A stretch of DNA of 64,000 bases from Paenibacillus_AR mesotrionivorans (GTDB lineage Bacteria; Bacillota; Bacilli; Paenibacillales; NBRC-103111), in assembly GCF_046098205.1 (NCBI RefSeq), contig NZ_JBJURJ010000029.1:1-64000 (forward strand). Direction: 5' to 3'. The position numbers and the translations under genes were made by a program. Below, piece by piece: positions 51,352 to 59,337 of the stretch (its first letter is position 1; each line of letters starts with the position of its first letter). The notes under the pieces were generated by a model that was given only the letters and a program-made list of their open reading frames with translations, did not search any database and was not told the origin of the DNA.

Positions 51352-52092
51352 TTATTTCTTGGTCAAACGCTGGCGGACAGCCTCATACATGAAGATGGAA
51401 GCCGCAACCGATGCATTCAGGGAATTGATTTGTCCGGCCATGGGCAGCTTGACGTTGAAGTCGCAGCTTTCCTTCACCAGACGTCCCATTCCCTTGCCTT
51501 CGTTGCCGATCACGATGGCGATGGGCATAGTGAAATCCACATCATAGAGCATTTTGTCCGTATGCACGTCCGCTCCGACCACCCAAACACCCGCTTTTTT
51601 GAGCTCCTCGATGGTTTGGGACAGATTAGTCACCTTGGCTACAGGCACATACTCCACCGCGCCTGCGGAGATTTTGGATACGGTGGCGGTGAGCCCCACG
51701 GAACGGCGCTTGGGGATAATAATGCCATGGGCCCCGGCACAATCCGCTGTCCGCAGGATCGAGCCCAGATTATGCGGGTCCTCAATTTCATCCAGGATCA
51801 GGAGAAACGGAGCTTCCCCTTTATCCCTGGCTCTGGCCAACAAATCCTCCACTTCCGCATATTCATAAGGGGCCACTTGGGCCACAACCCCCTGATGGGC
51901 GATGCCCTGGGCCATTTGGTCCAGCTTCCGCTTGTCCGCGGTTTGGATGATGATGCCTGCATTTTTCGCCTCTGCAAAAATAGGCTGGACATGATGCTTC
52001 TGGGCGTTGTCCGCAATCCAGATTTTATTGATGGTGCGGCCGGAGCGCAGAGCCTCCAACACCGAATGTTTGCCGCCGATTATATCTTCCAT
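51352..52092 (-). CDS. rlmB: 23S rRNA (guanosine-2'-O-)-methyltransferase RlmB
   Basis: A 246-residue SPOUT (TrmH-type) methyltransferase. The N-terminal L30e-like substrate-binding domain is followed by the knot with DEIEDPHNLGSILRTADCAG, VIGNEGKGMGRL and SLNASVAASIFMYEAVRQR. Acts on the peptidyl transferase loop (G2251 in E. coli numbering). The ATG at 52092 starts one base after the mrnC stop, with AGAGAGG 8 nt upstream; an ATG three codons earlier is too close to that site. Confidence 0.94.
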   Translation of the reverse strand: MEDIIGGKHSVLEALRSGRTINKIWIADNAQKHHVQPIFAEAKNAGIIIQTADKRKLDQMAQGIAHQGVVAQVAPYEYAEVEDLLARARDKGEAPFLLILDEIEDPHNLGSILRTADCAGAHGIIIPKRRSVGLTATVSKISAGAVEYVPVAKVTNLSQTIEELKKAGVWVVGADVHTDKMLYDVDFTMPIAIVIGNEGKGMGRLVKESCDFNVKLPMAGQINSLNASVAASIFMYEAVRQRLTKK

Positions 52093-52093
52093 G

Positions 52094-52537
52094 CTATACA
52101 TCCTCTCTTGTGCCGGACTGGCCAGCGGGTATGGTCAAACGCATAAGCTCCTCCAGCCGGTTTTGGCGCCCGCAATAATACAGATAACCGAGCAGGCTTT
52201 CGAAGGCCGTACTGTGGCGGTACACCAGAATATCCGTATTCTTGGGGGATGATCCCGACTTGGCGTTCCGCCCCCGTCTGACCACATCCGCTTCCTCTTC
52301 CGTCAAGAGTGGCATCAACAGCTCCAGGGCTTTGGCCTGGGCCTTGGCGGATACATAGCGGGTCGCCTGCCGGTGCAGGTCATTCGGGCGGTGATTGGCC
52401 TGGGAGACCACATACTGGCGGATAAACATCTCATAAACCGCATCCCCCATATACGCCAGCACAAGGGGATTCATTTGGGACGGGCTTTTATGCGGCTCAA
52501 AATATAGGGTTAATTGTTCTCCGGTGCTCTGGCTCAT
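52094..52537 (-). CDS. mrnC: Mini-ribonuclease III (MrnC)
   Basis: A 147-residue RNase III catalytic domain without a dsRNA-binding domain, which matures the 3' and 5' ends of 23S rRNA. NPLVLAYMGDAVYEMFIRQY is the signature helix with the catalytic Asp; the second acidic patch lies in TAFESLLGYLYYCG. Start overlaps the cysS stop (ATGA). Confidence 0.95.
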   Translation of the reverse strand: MSQSTGEQLTLYFEPHKSPSQMNPLVLAYMGDAVYEMFIRQYVVSQANHRPNDLHRQATRYVSAKAQAKALELLMPLLTEEEADVVRRGRNAKSGSSPKNTDILVYRHSTAFESLLGYLYYCGRQNRLEELMRLTIPAGQSGTREDV

Positions 52538-53928
52538 TTCCGCTTCCACCGCATCCCCTGCGGCGTGTCCTCCAGCACTATGCCCCGGGCCGTCAGCAGG
52601 TCCCGGATTTCATCGGCTCTCGCCCAGTTTTTGGCCTTCCGGGCTTCTCCCCGCTCCACAATCAGCGCCTCAATCTCTTCGTCCACCAGATCCTCGGCTT
52701 CCCCGGCAAGTACACCAAGCACCTCGTCCATAGCGGCAAAACGGGCCAGTATCGCATCCAGAGAGCCGCGGGTGACCTCGGCGTTTTGGAGATACCGGTT
52801 CGCGTCGCCAGCCAGATTGAACATGGCGGTCAGGGCATCCGGCGTATTAAAGTCATCATCCATCTTGGCGGTGAAGGTCTGGGCAGCCGATTCCACAAAG
52901 GCTATCACCTCCGCGTCCGCTTCCCCTTCTGCGGCATCCTTCAGCCGGTGCTTCAGGTTGACCACGCAGTTATCCAGCCGCTCCAGGCTGTTTTTGGCTT
53001 GGCTCAGCACATCGTCATTGTAGTTCAACGGATTGCGGTAATGGGTGGACAGCATCATAAACCGGAACTCCTGAGGCCGGGCAGCCGACAGAATGTCGCG
53101 GACATTCATCACGTTGCCGATGGATTTGGACATTTTTTCATTATTCATATTCAGGAAGCCGTTATGCATCCAATAGTTGGCCAGCGGCTCTCCGTTCAGC
53201 GCTTCGGACTGGGCTACTTCGCATTCATGGTGGGGGAAGATCAGATCCTGCCCGCCGCCGTGGATATCGATGGTATCGCCGAGATATTTCTTGGCCATGG
53301 CGGAGCATTCGATGTGCCAGCCCGGACGGCCGTCGCCCCATGGGCTGGGCCAGGCAATCTCTCCCGGCTTGGCGCCCTTCCACAGCACAAAATCCTCCGC
53401 CCCCCGCTTCCGTTCATCCACCTCAATGCGGATGCCGAACTGCAGCTCATCCAGCTTCTGCTGGGACAGCTTGCCGTATTCGGTAAATTTGGAGGTCAGG
53501 AAGTATACATCCCCGCCGCTTTCGTAGGCGAAGCCCTTTTCTACCAGTTGGGCAATAAAGCTGATGATCTCTTCCATGTTTTCCGTGACACGGGGATGGA
53601 TGGTGTTCTTCACACCCAGCTTCCGGCTGTCCTCCAGGAATGCGGCGATATACCGCTCGGCAATCTCCGGCACGGTGCTGCCCTCCAGCTTGGCCCGCTG
53701 GATCATCTTATCGTCCACATCGGTGAAGTTCACTACGTAGGTTACCTGGTAGCCGATGGACTCCAGATAACGGCGGACCATGTCGAATACAATCACCGGT
53801 CTGCCGTTACCAATATGAATATAGTTATATACGGTCGGGCCGCAAACATACATCCGCACCTTGCCTTCCTCGATGGGGCGGAAGTCCTCTTTGGTCCGGC
53901 GCAGCGTATTATAGATTCTTAGTGTCAT
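52534..53928 (-). CDS. cysS: Cysteinyl-tRNA synthetase
   Basis: A 464-residue class I synthetase. CGPTVYNYIHIGNGRP contains the HIGH-type motif and a zinc-ligand Cys; WHIECSAMAKKYLG and IFPHHECEVAQSEAL supply the other zinc ligands; NEKMSKSIGN is the KMSKS loop. Start overlaps cysE by 20 bp. It is controlled with cysE by the upstream Cys T-box. Confidence 0.97.
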   Translation of the reverse strand: MTLRIYNTLRRTKEDFRPIEEGKVRMYVCGPTVYNYIHIGNGRPVIVFDMVRRYLESIGYQVTYVVNFTDVDDKMIQRAKLEGSTVPEIAERYIAAFLEDSRKLGVKNTIHPRVTENMEEIISFIAQLVEKGFAYESGGDVYFLTSKFTEYGKLSQQKLDELQFGIRIEVDERKRGAEDFVLWKGAKPGEIAWPSPWGDGRPGWHIECSAMAKKYLGDTIDIHGGGQDLIFPHHECEVAQSEALNGEPLANYWMHNGFLNMNNEKMSKSIGNVMNVRDILSAARPQEFRFMMLSTHYRNPLNYNDDVLSQAKNSLERLDNCVVNLKHRLKDAAEGEADAEVIAFVESAAQTFTAKMDDDFNTPDALTAMFNLAGDANRYLQNAEVTRGSLDAILARFAAMDEVLGVLAGEAEDLVDEEIEALIVERGEARKAKNWARADEIRDLLTARGIVLEDTPQGMRWKRK

Positions 53929-54649
53929 GCCTTGTCTTTCCTCCTTTAGTTTCGCGGCTGCCGCCGGATGTGGCGGCTGCTTCCTCTGCCGGGACTGTGT
54001 CGTGGCCTGCGGCGGTTTCGGAGCGAAGCTCCAGCGCTTTGTTCAGTTCGTTGATCTGATCCTGCAGGAGGCGGAACATATCCACCACCGGGTCAGGCAG
54101 GTTGGCGTGATCCAACCGGTCCACACGGACGCCGTCCCGCTTCACCACGCGGGCCTTGAAGCCCACTACCGTGCTGTTGGCGGGCACTGCAGAGAGCACC
54201 ACCGCATTGGCGCCGATCCGGGAATTATCCCCCACGTAGAAGGAGCCCAGCACCTTGGCGCCGGAGGCAATCACCACATTGCTGCCGATGGTGGGATGGC
54301 GCTTGCCCTTCTCTTTACCCGTTCCGCCCAAGGTTACCCCTTGATACAGTACCACATCGTCGCCGATTTCGCAGGTTTCCCCGATGACGACGCCCATGCC
54401 GTGGTCGATAAACAGCCGATTGCCGATCACTGCACCCGGGTGGATCTCGATGCCCGTAAAAAATCGGCTCACCTGTGAAATGATCCGGGCCATGGTATAT
54501 CTCTTGTGGCGGTAGAACCAGTGTGCGACACGGTGCGCCCAGATGGCATGCAAGCCGGAATAGGTAAACACCACTTCAAACCAGCTGCGTGCCGCAGGGT
54601 CATTGTCGAACACAGCCCGGATATCGCTTTTTATGCGTGCGAACATCAT
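53909..54649 (-). CDS. cysE: Serine O-acetyltransferase
   Basis: A 246-residue CysE making O-acetylserine, the carbon skeleton for cysteine. N-terminal helical domain, then left-handed beta helix with hexapeptide repeats around DHGMGVVIGETCEIGDDVVL and GTGKEKGKRHPTIGSNVVIA. The Ala-rich, charged C-terminal tail is longer than the short Bacillus tail. First gene of the operon; gltX, usually upstream, is absent. Confidence 0.95.
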   Translation of the reverse strand: MMFARIKSDIRAVFDNDPAARSWFEVVFTYSGLHAIWAHRVAHWFYRHKRYTMARIISQVSRFFTGIEIHPGAVIGNRLFIDHGMGVVIGETCEIGDDVVLYQGVTLGGTGKEKGKRHPTIGSNVVIASGAKVLGSFYVGDNSRIGANAVVLSAVPANSTVVGFKARVVKRDGVRVDRLDHANLPDPVVDMFRLLQDQINELNKALELRSETAAGHDTVPAEEAAATSGGSRETKGGKTRHDTKNL

Positions 54650-54693
54650 TTCACATCCCCTCTGAATACCCTTCGTTTCAGCCGCCCGCAGAA

Positions 54694-54879
54694 TCTAACG
54701 GAAGTGAGCACCGTTATTCTGCTGTAAAACGCCTCTTTCAAAATCTAACGGAAGCCAGCGCTCTTATTGCGGCACTTTCGGAGCCAGTCCAGCCTTTTTG
54801 GAAAAATAGCGGCCCTCACCGCCGTTAGAATCGGGAAGAGGCGTTTATGCAGCATATAACGGCCCTCACCGCCGTTAGA
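54694..54879. repeat. Palindromic array of four 24-bp units in the cysE leader
   Basis: Two direct units at 54694-54717 and 54744-54767 (period 50) and two inverted units at 54806-54829 and 54856-54879 (period 50). Each begins TCTAACGG and ends near CCGTTAT. The spacers within each pair are also related (AAACGCCTCTT on one side, AAGAGGCGTTT on the other), so the array is a 74-nt/38/74-nt imperfect palindrome. Similar units are dispersed in Paenibacillus genomes as far as I recall. It sits between the T-box terminator and the cysE start. Confidence 0.85.
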
Positions 54880-54967
54880 AAAAACTCCACTAGCCGTTAC
54901 GGGCTGCCGCGGCGGTCAAGCCCTGTTTTTGGCCCGCACCATCCCTGCTCCCGGCCCTTCCAACATC

Positions 54968-55331
54968 AAAAACGCCCCAACAGCCCTTCCAATAAGGGCT
55001 GCAGAGGCGTCTATATACGCGGTCCCACTCTGCTTGACGCCAGCATCAGCACTCCTAACCGGACATGAACATGCCGGGTCGGCCACCTTTTGCAGCATCA
55101 ACTTCTTAGCCCGGTATCGGCGGCCAGCCGGCAGGCTCTACGGGTATCCGTTCGAGCTGCAGCTCACAGGTGCATTTCCGTAACGGCGGAAGACGGATGT
55201 CTTGCAGCCGGCGGCTGACGGGTTCCCCCATCAACGTCCGGACATCCTCTCTGGAGGGTTCCCATCCGATACGTACTCTCCTGATCATAGCTTGTGCTGT
55301 TATGCGGTGAAACATGAGAATCCTTCATTAC
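54968..55331 (-). promoter_or_regulatory. T-box riboswitch, cysteine-specific, upstream of cysE-cysS
   Basis: The minus strand has the T-box antiterminator word AGAGTGGGACCGCG (55018-55031), then a terminator GACGCC...CAGCCCTT-ATTGG-AAGGGCTG...GGCGTTTTTG (hairpin 54972-55010). Upstream, stem I shows GAGAGTACG (AGTA bulge, about 55272-55280), GGCTGCAAG, and GGAAATGCACC where TGC (55172-55174) is in the specifier position. TGC codes for Cys, consistent with the genes controlled. Uncharged tRNA-Cys should permit read-through. Confidence 0.88.
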
Positions 55332-55338
55332 TGGTTCC

Positions 55339-55367
55339 AGTATACGAAACTTGACGGATGAAGACAA
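55339..55367 (-). promoter_or_regulatory. Promoter of the T-box-cysE operon
   Basis: -35 TTGTCT (55362-55367), 17-bp spacer, -10 TATACT (55339-55344), directly before the T-box. Confidence 0.7.
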
Positions 55368-55422
55368 TATCCCCTTGCCGGAACCGGTTATTTTTCACCA
55401 AAATGCAATGAGTTCCCGGTCC

Positions 55423-55920
55423 TCACGGCTGGGGAGCGGGTTTCTCCTCCATATACAGGCATACGACAGCCTGTGCGGCAATACCTTCCCCACGGCCGGT
55501 GAAACCCAGCTGCTCCGTAGTGGTTGCTTTAATGTTAATCCGGTCCTCATCGGCCTCCAGGGCATCGGCGATCACCTTCACCATCTGGGGGATGTGGGGG
55601 GCCATCTTGGGCTGCTGGGCAATAATCGTTGCGTCCAAATTCCCCAGGGAATACCCCATTCCTTTGGCCAACGCCCAGACATGCTCCATCAGCTTAACAC
55701 TGTCTGCGTCCTTAAATTCCGGGTCCGTATCGGGAAAATGCTTGCCGATATCCCCCTTGCCCACGGCACCGAGGATCGCATCGGAAATGGCATGCAGCAG
55801 CACATCCGCATCGGAATGGCCCAGCAGCCCGCGCTCGTAGGGGATATCCACCCCGCCGATGATACATTTCCGGCCTTCCACTAACCTATGGACATCAAAG
55901 CCCTGTCCCACACGAATCAT
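55423..55920 (-). CDS. ispF: 2-C-methyl-D-erythritol 2,4-cyclodiphosphate synthase
   Basis: A 165-residue IspF of the MEP isoprenoid pathway. MIRVGQGFDVHRL carries the zinc-binding Asp and His, and GLLGHSDADVLLHAISDAIL the third ligand and active site. ATTTEQLGFTGRGEGIAAQA is the C-terminal signature. Follows ispD at 16 bp. Confidence 0.96.
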   Translation of the reverse strand: MIRVGQGFDVHRLVEGRKCIIGGVDIPYERGLLGHSDADVLLHAISDAILGAVGKGDIGKHFPDTDPEFKDADSVKLMEHVWALAKGMGYSLGNLDATIIAQQPKMAPHIPQMVKVIADALEADEDRINIKATTTEQLGFTGRGEGIAAQAVVCLYMEEKPAPQP

Positions 55921-55936
55921 GAATCGTTACTCCTCT

Positions 55937-56620
55937 CTATCGCTTCAGTCGGTATTCCGCCCACTCCAGATCCTCCGGAGTCGTAATCTTCAGATTGTGA
56001 TATCCACCCCGCACCACGTACACGGGCTGACCGGTGCGCTCCACCACCATGGCATCATCCGTGCCGGTAAAACCCTCCTGCATGGCCATTTCATGAGCGG
56101 CTAACAGCTCCCGTACCCGAAAGGCCTGCGGGGTCTGAATCGCCCAGACGGCGCTGCGGTCGGGAGTGGAGGCGATTTTGCCGTCCGGCTCCACGATCTT
56201 CACCGTATCCTTCACAGGTACGGCCACCACTGCTGCTCCATATCGTTTAGCCGCTTCCAGGCATTCCAACGTTTCCTCCGGCGTTACGAAGGGGCGTACC
56301 CCATCATGCACCAGCACCCACTCCACCTCAGGATCCAGGGCGAGCAGCCCCTGATAGACCGACGCCTGACGCTCGGCTCCCCCGGTCACAACAGCATGGA
56401 CCTTGCGGAGCCCATACTCGCTGGTATAGCGGCTGCAGCGGGCTTCATCCCCGGGACCCACTACCAGCACCACAGTGTGAATCTGCTCCATATGTTCGAA
56501 GGCCTCCAGCGTACGCACCAGCACCGGCTTGCCTGCCAGAGGCAGATGCTGCTTCGGCATCTGGCCGCCCATCCGCAGCCCCTTGCCTGCGGCTACCACA
56601 ATCACGCCTACCTGCTCCAT
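55937..56620 (-). CDS. ispD: 2-C-methyl-D-erythritol 4-phosphate cytidylyltransferase
   Basis: A 227-residue IspD, the step before IspE/IspF. VIVVAAGKGLRMGGQMPKQH is the nucleotide-binding signature with the catalytic Arg and Lys; WVLVHDGVRPFV and GTDDAMVVERTG are conserved. Directly upstream of ispF. Confidence 0.95.
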   Translation of the reverse strand: MEQVGVIVVAAGKGLRMGGQMPKQHLPLAGKPVLVRTLEAFEHMEQIHTVVLVVGPGDEARCSRYTSEYGLRKVHAVVTGGAERQASVYQGLLALDPEVEWVLVHDGVRPFVTPEETLECLEAAKRYGAAVVAVPVKDTVKIVEPDGKIASTPDRSAVWAIQTPQAFRVRELLAAHEMAMQEGFTGTDDAMVVERTGQPVYVVRGGYHNLKITTPEDLEWAEYRLKR

Positions 56621-56711
56621 CTCCCATATATCCCCTTACGAATGAATATGCAGCAAAAACGGAGATTGCGCAAGCAATCCCCGCTTTCCCATTACCTCTA
56701 TCATATCTGTT

Positions 56712-57797
56712 TTACTGGGCTTTTTCCAATAATTTCGGTTTTGCGAAAATCATCCGGCCTGCAGAGGTCTGCAGCACACTGGTGACCATAACCTCCATGG
56801 TGGCGCCGATATAATCCCGTCCGCCCTCCACAACGATCATCGTTCCGTCATCCAGATAAGCGACCCCTTGGCCATGCTCCTTGCCGTCCTTGATCACCTG
56901 AACCACGATCTCTTCCCCCGGCAGCACCACAGGCTTCACTGCATTGGCCAGATCATTGATATTCAGCACAGGCACACCCTGCAGCTCACATACCTTGTTC
57001 AGGTTGAAGTCATTGGTAATCACCTTGCCCCGCAGCACCTTAGCCAGACGGACCAGCTTGCTGTCCACCTCGGAGATTTCCTCGAAATCGCCTTCGTAGA
57101 TCAGCACCTTCACGTCAAGCTCCTTCTGGATCTTGTTCAGAATATCCAGTCCCCGCCTGCCGCGGTTGCGCTTCAGAAGATCCGACGAATCTGCAATATG
57201 CTGCAGCTCCTCCAGGACAAACTCCGGGATCACCAGCGTCCCTTCAATAAAGCCGGTTTTGCAGATATCCGCAATCCGTCCATCGATAATCACGCTGGTA
57301 TCGAGAATCTTGCACTCTCCCCGGTTTTCCGGCTCCGCATCCTTATCTGCGCCTGACGGCCATTTGGAAAAAATTCCAATAAGATCTTCTTTCTTCATCC
57401 ACCCTGCACGGAAGCCGGCCGCTCCAAACACCAGCGTCGCCAAAAACGGAATAAACGTTCCTCCTCCGATGCCTTCCCACAGCGGATGGGCCAACAGCGA
57501 TACCAGCAATCCCATAATCAATCCCGCTAAACCAGACACCACATGGGCAACCGGCGTTTCCTGCAGCCTAGCCTCTCCTGCCTTCAGCCACCGGCGGACA
57601 AAGATATCCGACAATTGGACAAGAGCAAAAGCGGCCGCCGCCCCCAAAATCATAAACCAATACACCTGGCCCTTCAGCTCCGTCACACCCAGCAGCTGGC
57701 GGACCATCTGAGCCAAAGCTCCTTCAGTATGCTGACCGGATTGATAACCTGCTGCTACCCCCGCTATCAATGCGGCCAATTGAATCCACTTTTTCAA
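56712..57797 (-). CDS. PIN/TRAM-domain membrane protein (YacL)
   Basis: A 361-residue protein with four predicted N-terminal membrane segments (about residues 5-145), a PIN nuclease-like domain starting KILDTSVIIDGRIADICKTG with acidic residues, VRLAKVLRGKVITNDFNLNK, and a C-terminal TRAM domain (GKEHGQGVAYLDDGTMIVVE). Matches B. subtilis YacL in size and place; the function is not established. TTG start 7 nt after AGGAGGTG. Confidence 0.92.
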   Translation of the reverse strand: MKKWIQLAALIAGVAAGYQSGQHTEGALAQMVRQLLGVTELKGQVYWFMILGAAAAFALVQLSDIFVRRWLKAGEARLQETPVAHVVSGLAGLIMGLLVSLLAHPLWEGIGGGTFIPFLATLVFGAAGFRAGWMKKEDLIGIFSKWPSGADKDAEPENRGECKILDTSVIIDGRIADICKTGFIEGTLVIPEFVLEELQHIADSSDLLKRNRGRRGLDILNKIQKELDVKVLIYEGDFEEISEVDSKLVRLAKVLRGKVITNDFNLNKVCELQGVPVLNINDLANAVKPVVLPGEEIVVQVIKDGKEHGQGVAYLDDGTMIVVEGGRDYIGATMEVMVTSVLQTSAGRMIFAKPKLLEKAQ

Positions 57798-57877
57798 CTT
57801 GCTTCACCTCCTGCTACCAGTATGACCAAAATTTCTTTGGATAAACCTGCCATCCCCGGGGGTTGGAATCAGTAAAA

Positions 57878-57906
57878 TTGAATTGCCTCCGGGGTTGCTA
57901 TATAAT
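57878..57906 (+). promoter_or_regulatory. Promoter of the MazG-like gene
   Basis: -35 TTGAAT (57878-57883), 17-bp spacer, perfect -10 TATAAT (57901-57906) on the plus strand, 45 bp before the start codon. Confidence 0.82.
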
Positions 57907-57951
57907 GATGAAAAATACCCTCATTCGAGGACTTAACCAGAGGTGAACCAT

Positions 57952-58347
57952 ATGAGCTCTCCCAGCCTGAAGGAATTCCAGGATCAAGTCGCCGAATTAC
58001 TGCTCCGTCACCGCAGCGTTCTGGATGTTCTCTCCAAGTTTCAACAGTCGAATGCCGCTGCCAACCGGGCCGTGATGAAGTCGGTTACGGAATGCGGCTG
58101 TGTCCAGGTTCATGCCGGCAAACAACACTACACCCGGGATATGACGCTGGAGCAGGCCAAGGAGCAGTTGGGAACCCATCTTGAGGGACAGGTTTGCGAA
58201 CATTGCAAAGAGGTCATTGAGTCCGAGCTGGGGCGGAATTTGTTTTATATGGCGTCCTTATGCAATCTGCTGGACCTGAACTTGGACAAGGTGGTCTCCC
58301 AGGAATCCACCAAGTGCTCCACACTGGGTTTATTTAACCTCAGTTAA
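57952..58347 (+). CDS. MazG-like small protein of unknown function
   Basis: A 131-residue soluble protein. The central region has TECGCVQVHAGKQ, then CEHC in QVCEHCKEVIESELGRNLFY. ELGRNLFYMASLCNLLDLNL resembles the helix of MazG-type NTP pyrophosphohydrolases (ELGDxLFY...), though the acidic metal motif is reduced. I believe related proteins are common in Bacillus and Paenibacillus as DUF1573-labelled proteins, without a known role. The ATG at 57952 has AGAGGTG 6 nt upstream. It alone among its neighbours is on the plus strand, with its own promoter and terminator. Confidence 0.75.
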   Translation: MSSPSLKEFQDQVAELLLRHRSVLDVLSKFQQSNAAANRAVMKSVTECGCVQVHAGKQHYTRDMTLEQAKEQLGTHLEGQVCEHCKEVIESELGRNLFYMASLCNLLDLNLDKVVSQESTKCSTLGLFNLS

Positions 58348-58371
58348 CCTTTCGCCCGTCACTGCCAAAAC

Positions 58372-58420
58372 AAAAAAAGCATTTATTTCCCCTTGAAGCA
58401 GGAAAATAAATGCTTTTTAT
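58372..58420. terminator. Bidirectional terminator between the MazG-like gene and pssA
   Basis: AAAAGCATTTATTTCC and GGAAAATAAATGCTTTTT form a long AT-rich stem (58372-58418) between convergent genes. Confidence 0.88.
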
Positions 58421-58441
58421 TTTCATCCTATTCGGTTGGTG

Positions 58442-59191
58442 TTACATGTTGGTCTTGTTCACCGCTTCGTCATTCTGTCCCCGGCGGCGTCCGCGGCGCT
58501 TCAGCACACGGTCCAGACGGGAGATCTGCTCAACGTTTTTTTTTAGGCCGTAGAGAGCATACAGAACCAGAGGAACAAAGATCATCTTGGAGATGGAACC
58601 GGGAAATTTAATGGCCAGCACCACAGCTGCAATCACAACAACGGGAGTTACCCAGATAGCAGACTTAGGAATGCCGATTTTCTTGAAGTTGGGGTATTTC
58701 ACTGTGCTGATCATCAGGTAGGACAAGAGCAGAGTGGACAGCACCAGCACAACCGTATTGATTTCATTGGCGAACAGAGCCAACGTACACAATACACCGC
58801 CAGCGGCAGGAATAGGCAGCCCGATAAAGTAACCGGGTGTTCCCGCTACCACATTGAAGCGGGCCAGCCGAAGCGCGCCGCAGATCGGGAAGATCGCGGT
58901 AACGATCCATGCTGTAGCTTCATTCATTCCTTGGAAGGCTGTTACATACATAATGAACGCAGGTGCTACACCGAAGGAAATCACGTCCGACAGGGAGTCC
59001 AGCTCCTTGCCGAATTCGGATTGGGCATTCAGCGCCCGGGCAACCCGGCCGTCCAGCCCGTCGCACAGCATGGCGACAATGACCATGATGGCAGCAAGCT
59101 CTGTATACTCATTAAAAACAAGTATGATAGCGAGAAATCCCAAGAACAAATTCCCGATGGTAAACATATTTGGTACGGACTTTCTGATCAT
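58442..59191 (-). CDS. pssA: CDP-diacylglycerol-serine O-phosphatidyltransferase
   Basis: A 249-residue membrane enzyme making phosphatidylserine. The CDP-alcohol phosphatidyltransferase signature DG(x2)AR(x8)G(x3)D(x3)D is visible in DGLDGRVARALNAQSEFGKE followed by LDSLSD. About seven hydrophobic segments; the C terminus is basic. RBS GGGGTGATG before the ATG. It lies after disA on the same strand, an addition relative to B. subtilis order. Confidence 0.94.
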   Translation of the reverse strand: MIRKSVPNMFTIGNLFLGFLAIILVFNEYTELAAIMVIVAMLCDGLDGRVARALNAQSEFGKELDSLSDVISFGVAPAFIMYVTAFQGMNEATAWIVTAIFPICGALRLARFNVVAGTPGYFIGLPIPAAGGVLCTLALFANEINTVVLVLSTLLLSYLMISTVKYPNFKKIGIPKSAIWVTPVVVIAAVVLAIKFPGSISKMIFVPLVLYALYGLKKNVEQISRLDRVLKRRGRRRGQNDEAVNKTNM

Positions 59192-59337
59192 CTCATCACC
59201 CCATGTTGAAGATTCCGATGCATGTCTTGCTATTCGGAGCCTCCTTCGTAAACTAGAATTATCTGCCGGGTGTGTACGTCCAAATTTAAATGTTTCGTAA
59301 ACGAACCGCCGGATACTCCTTCATGATTGTATGCAAT

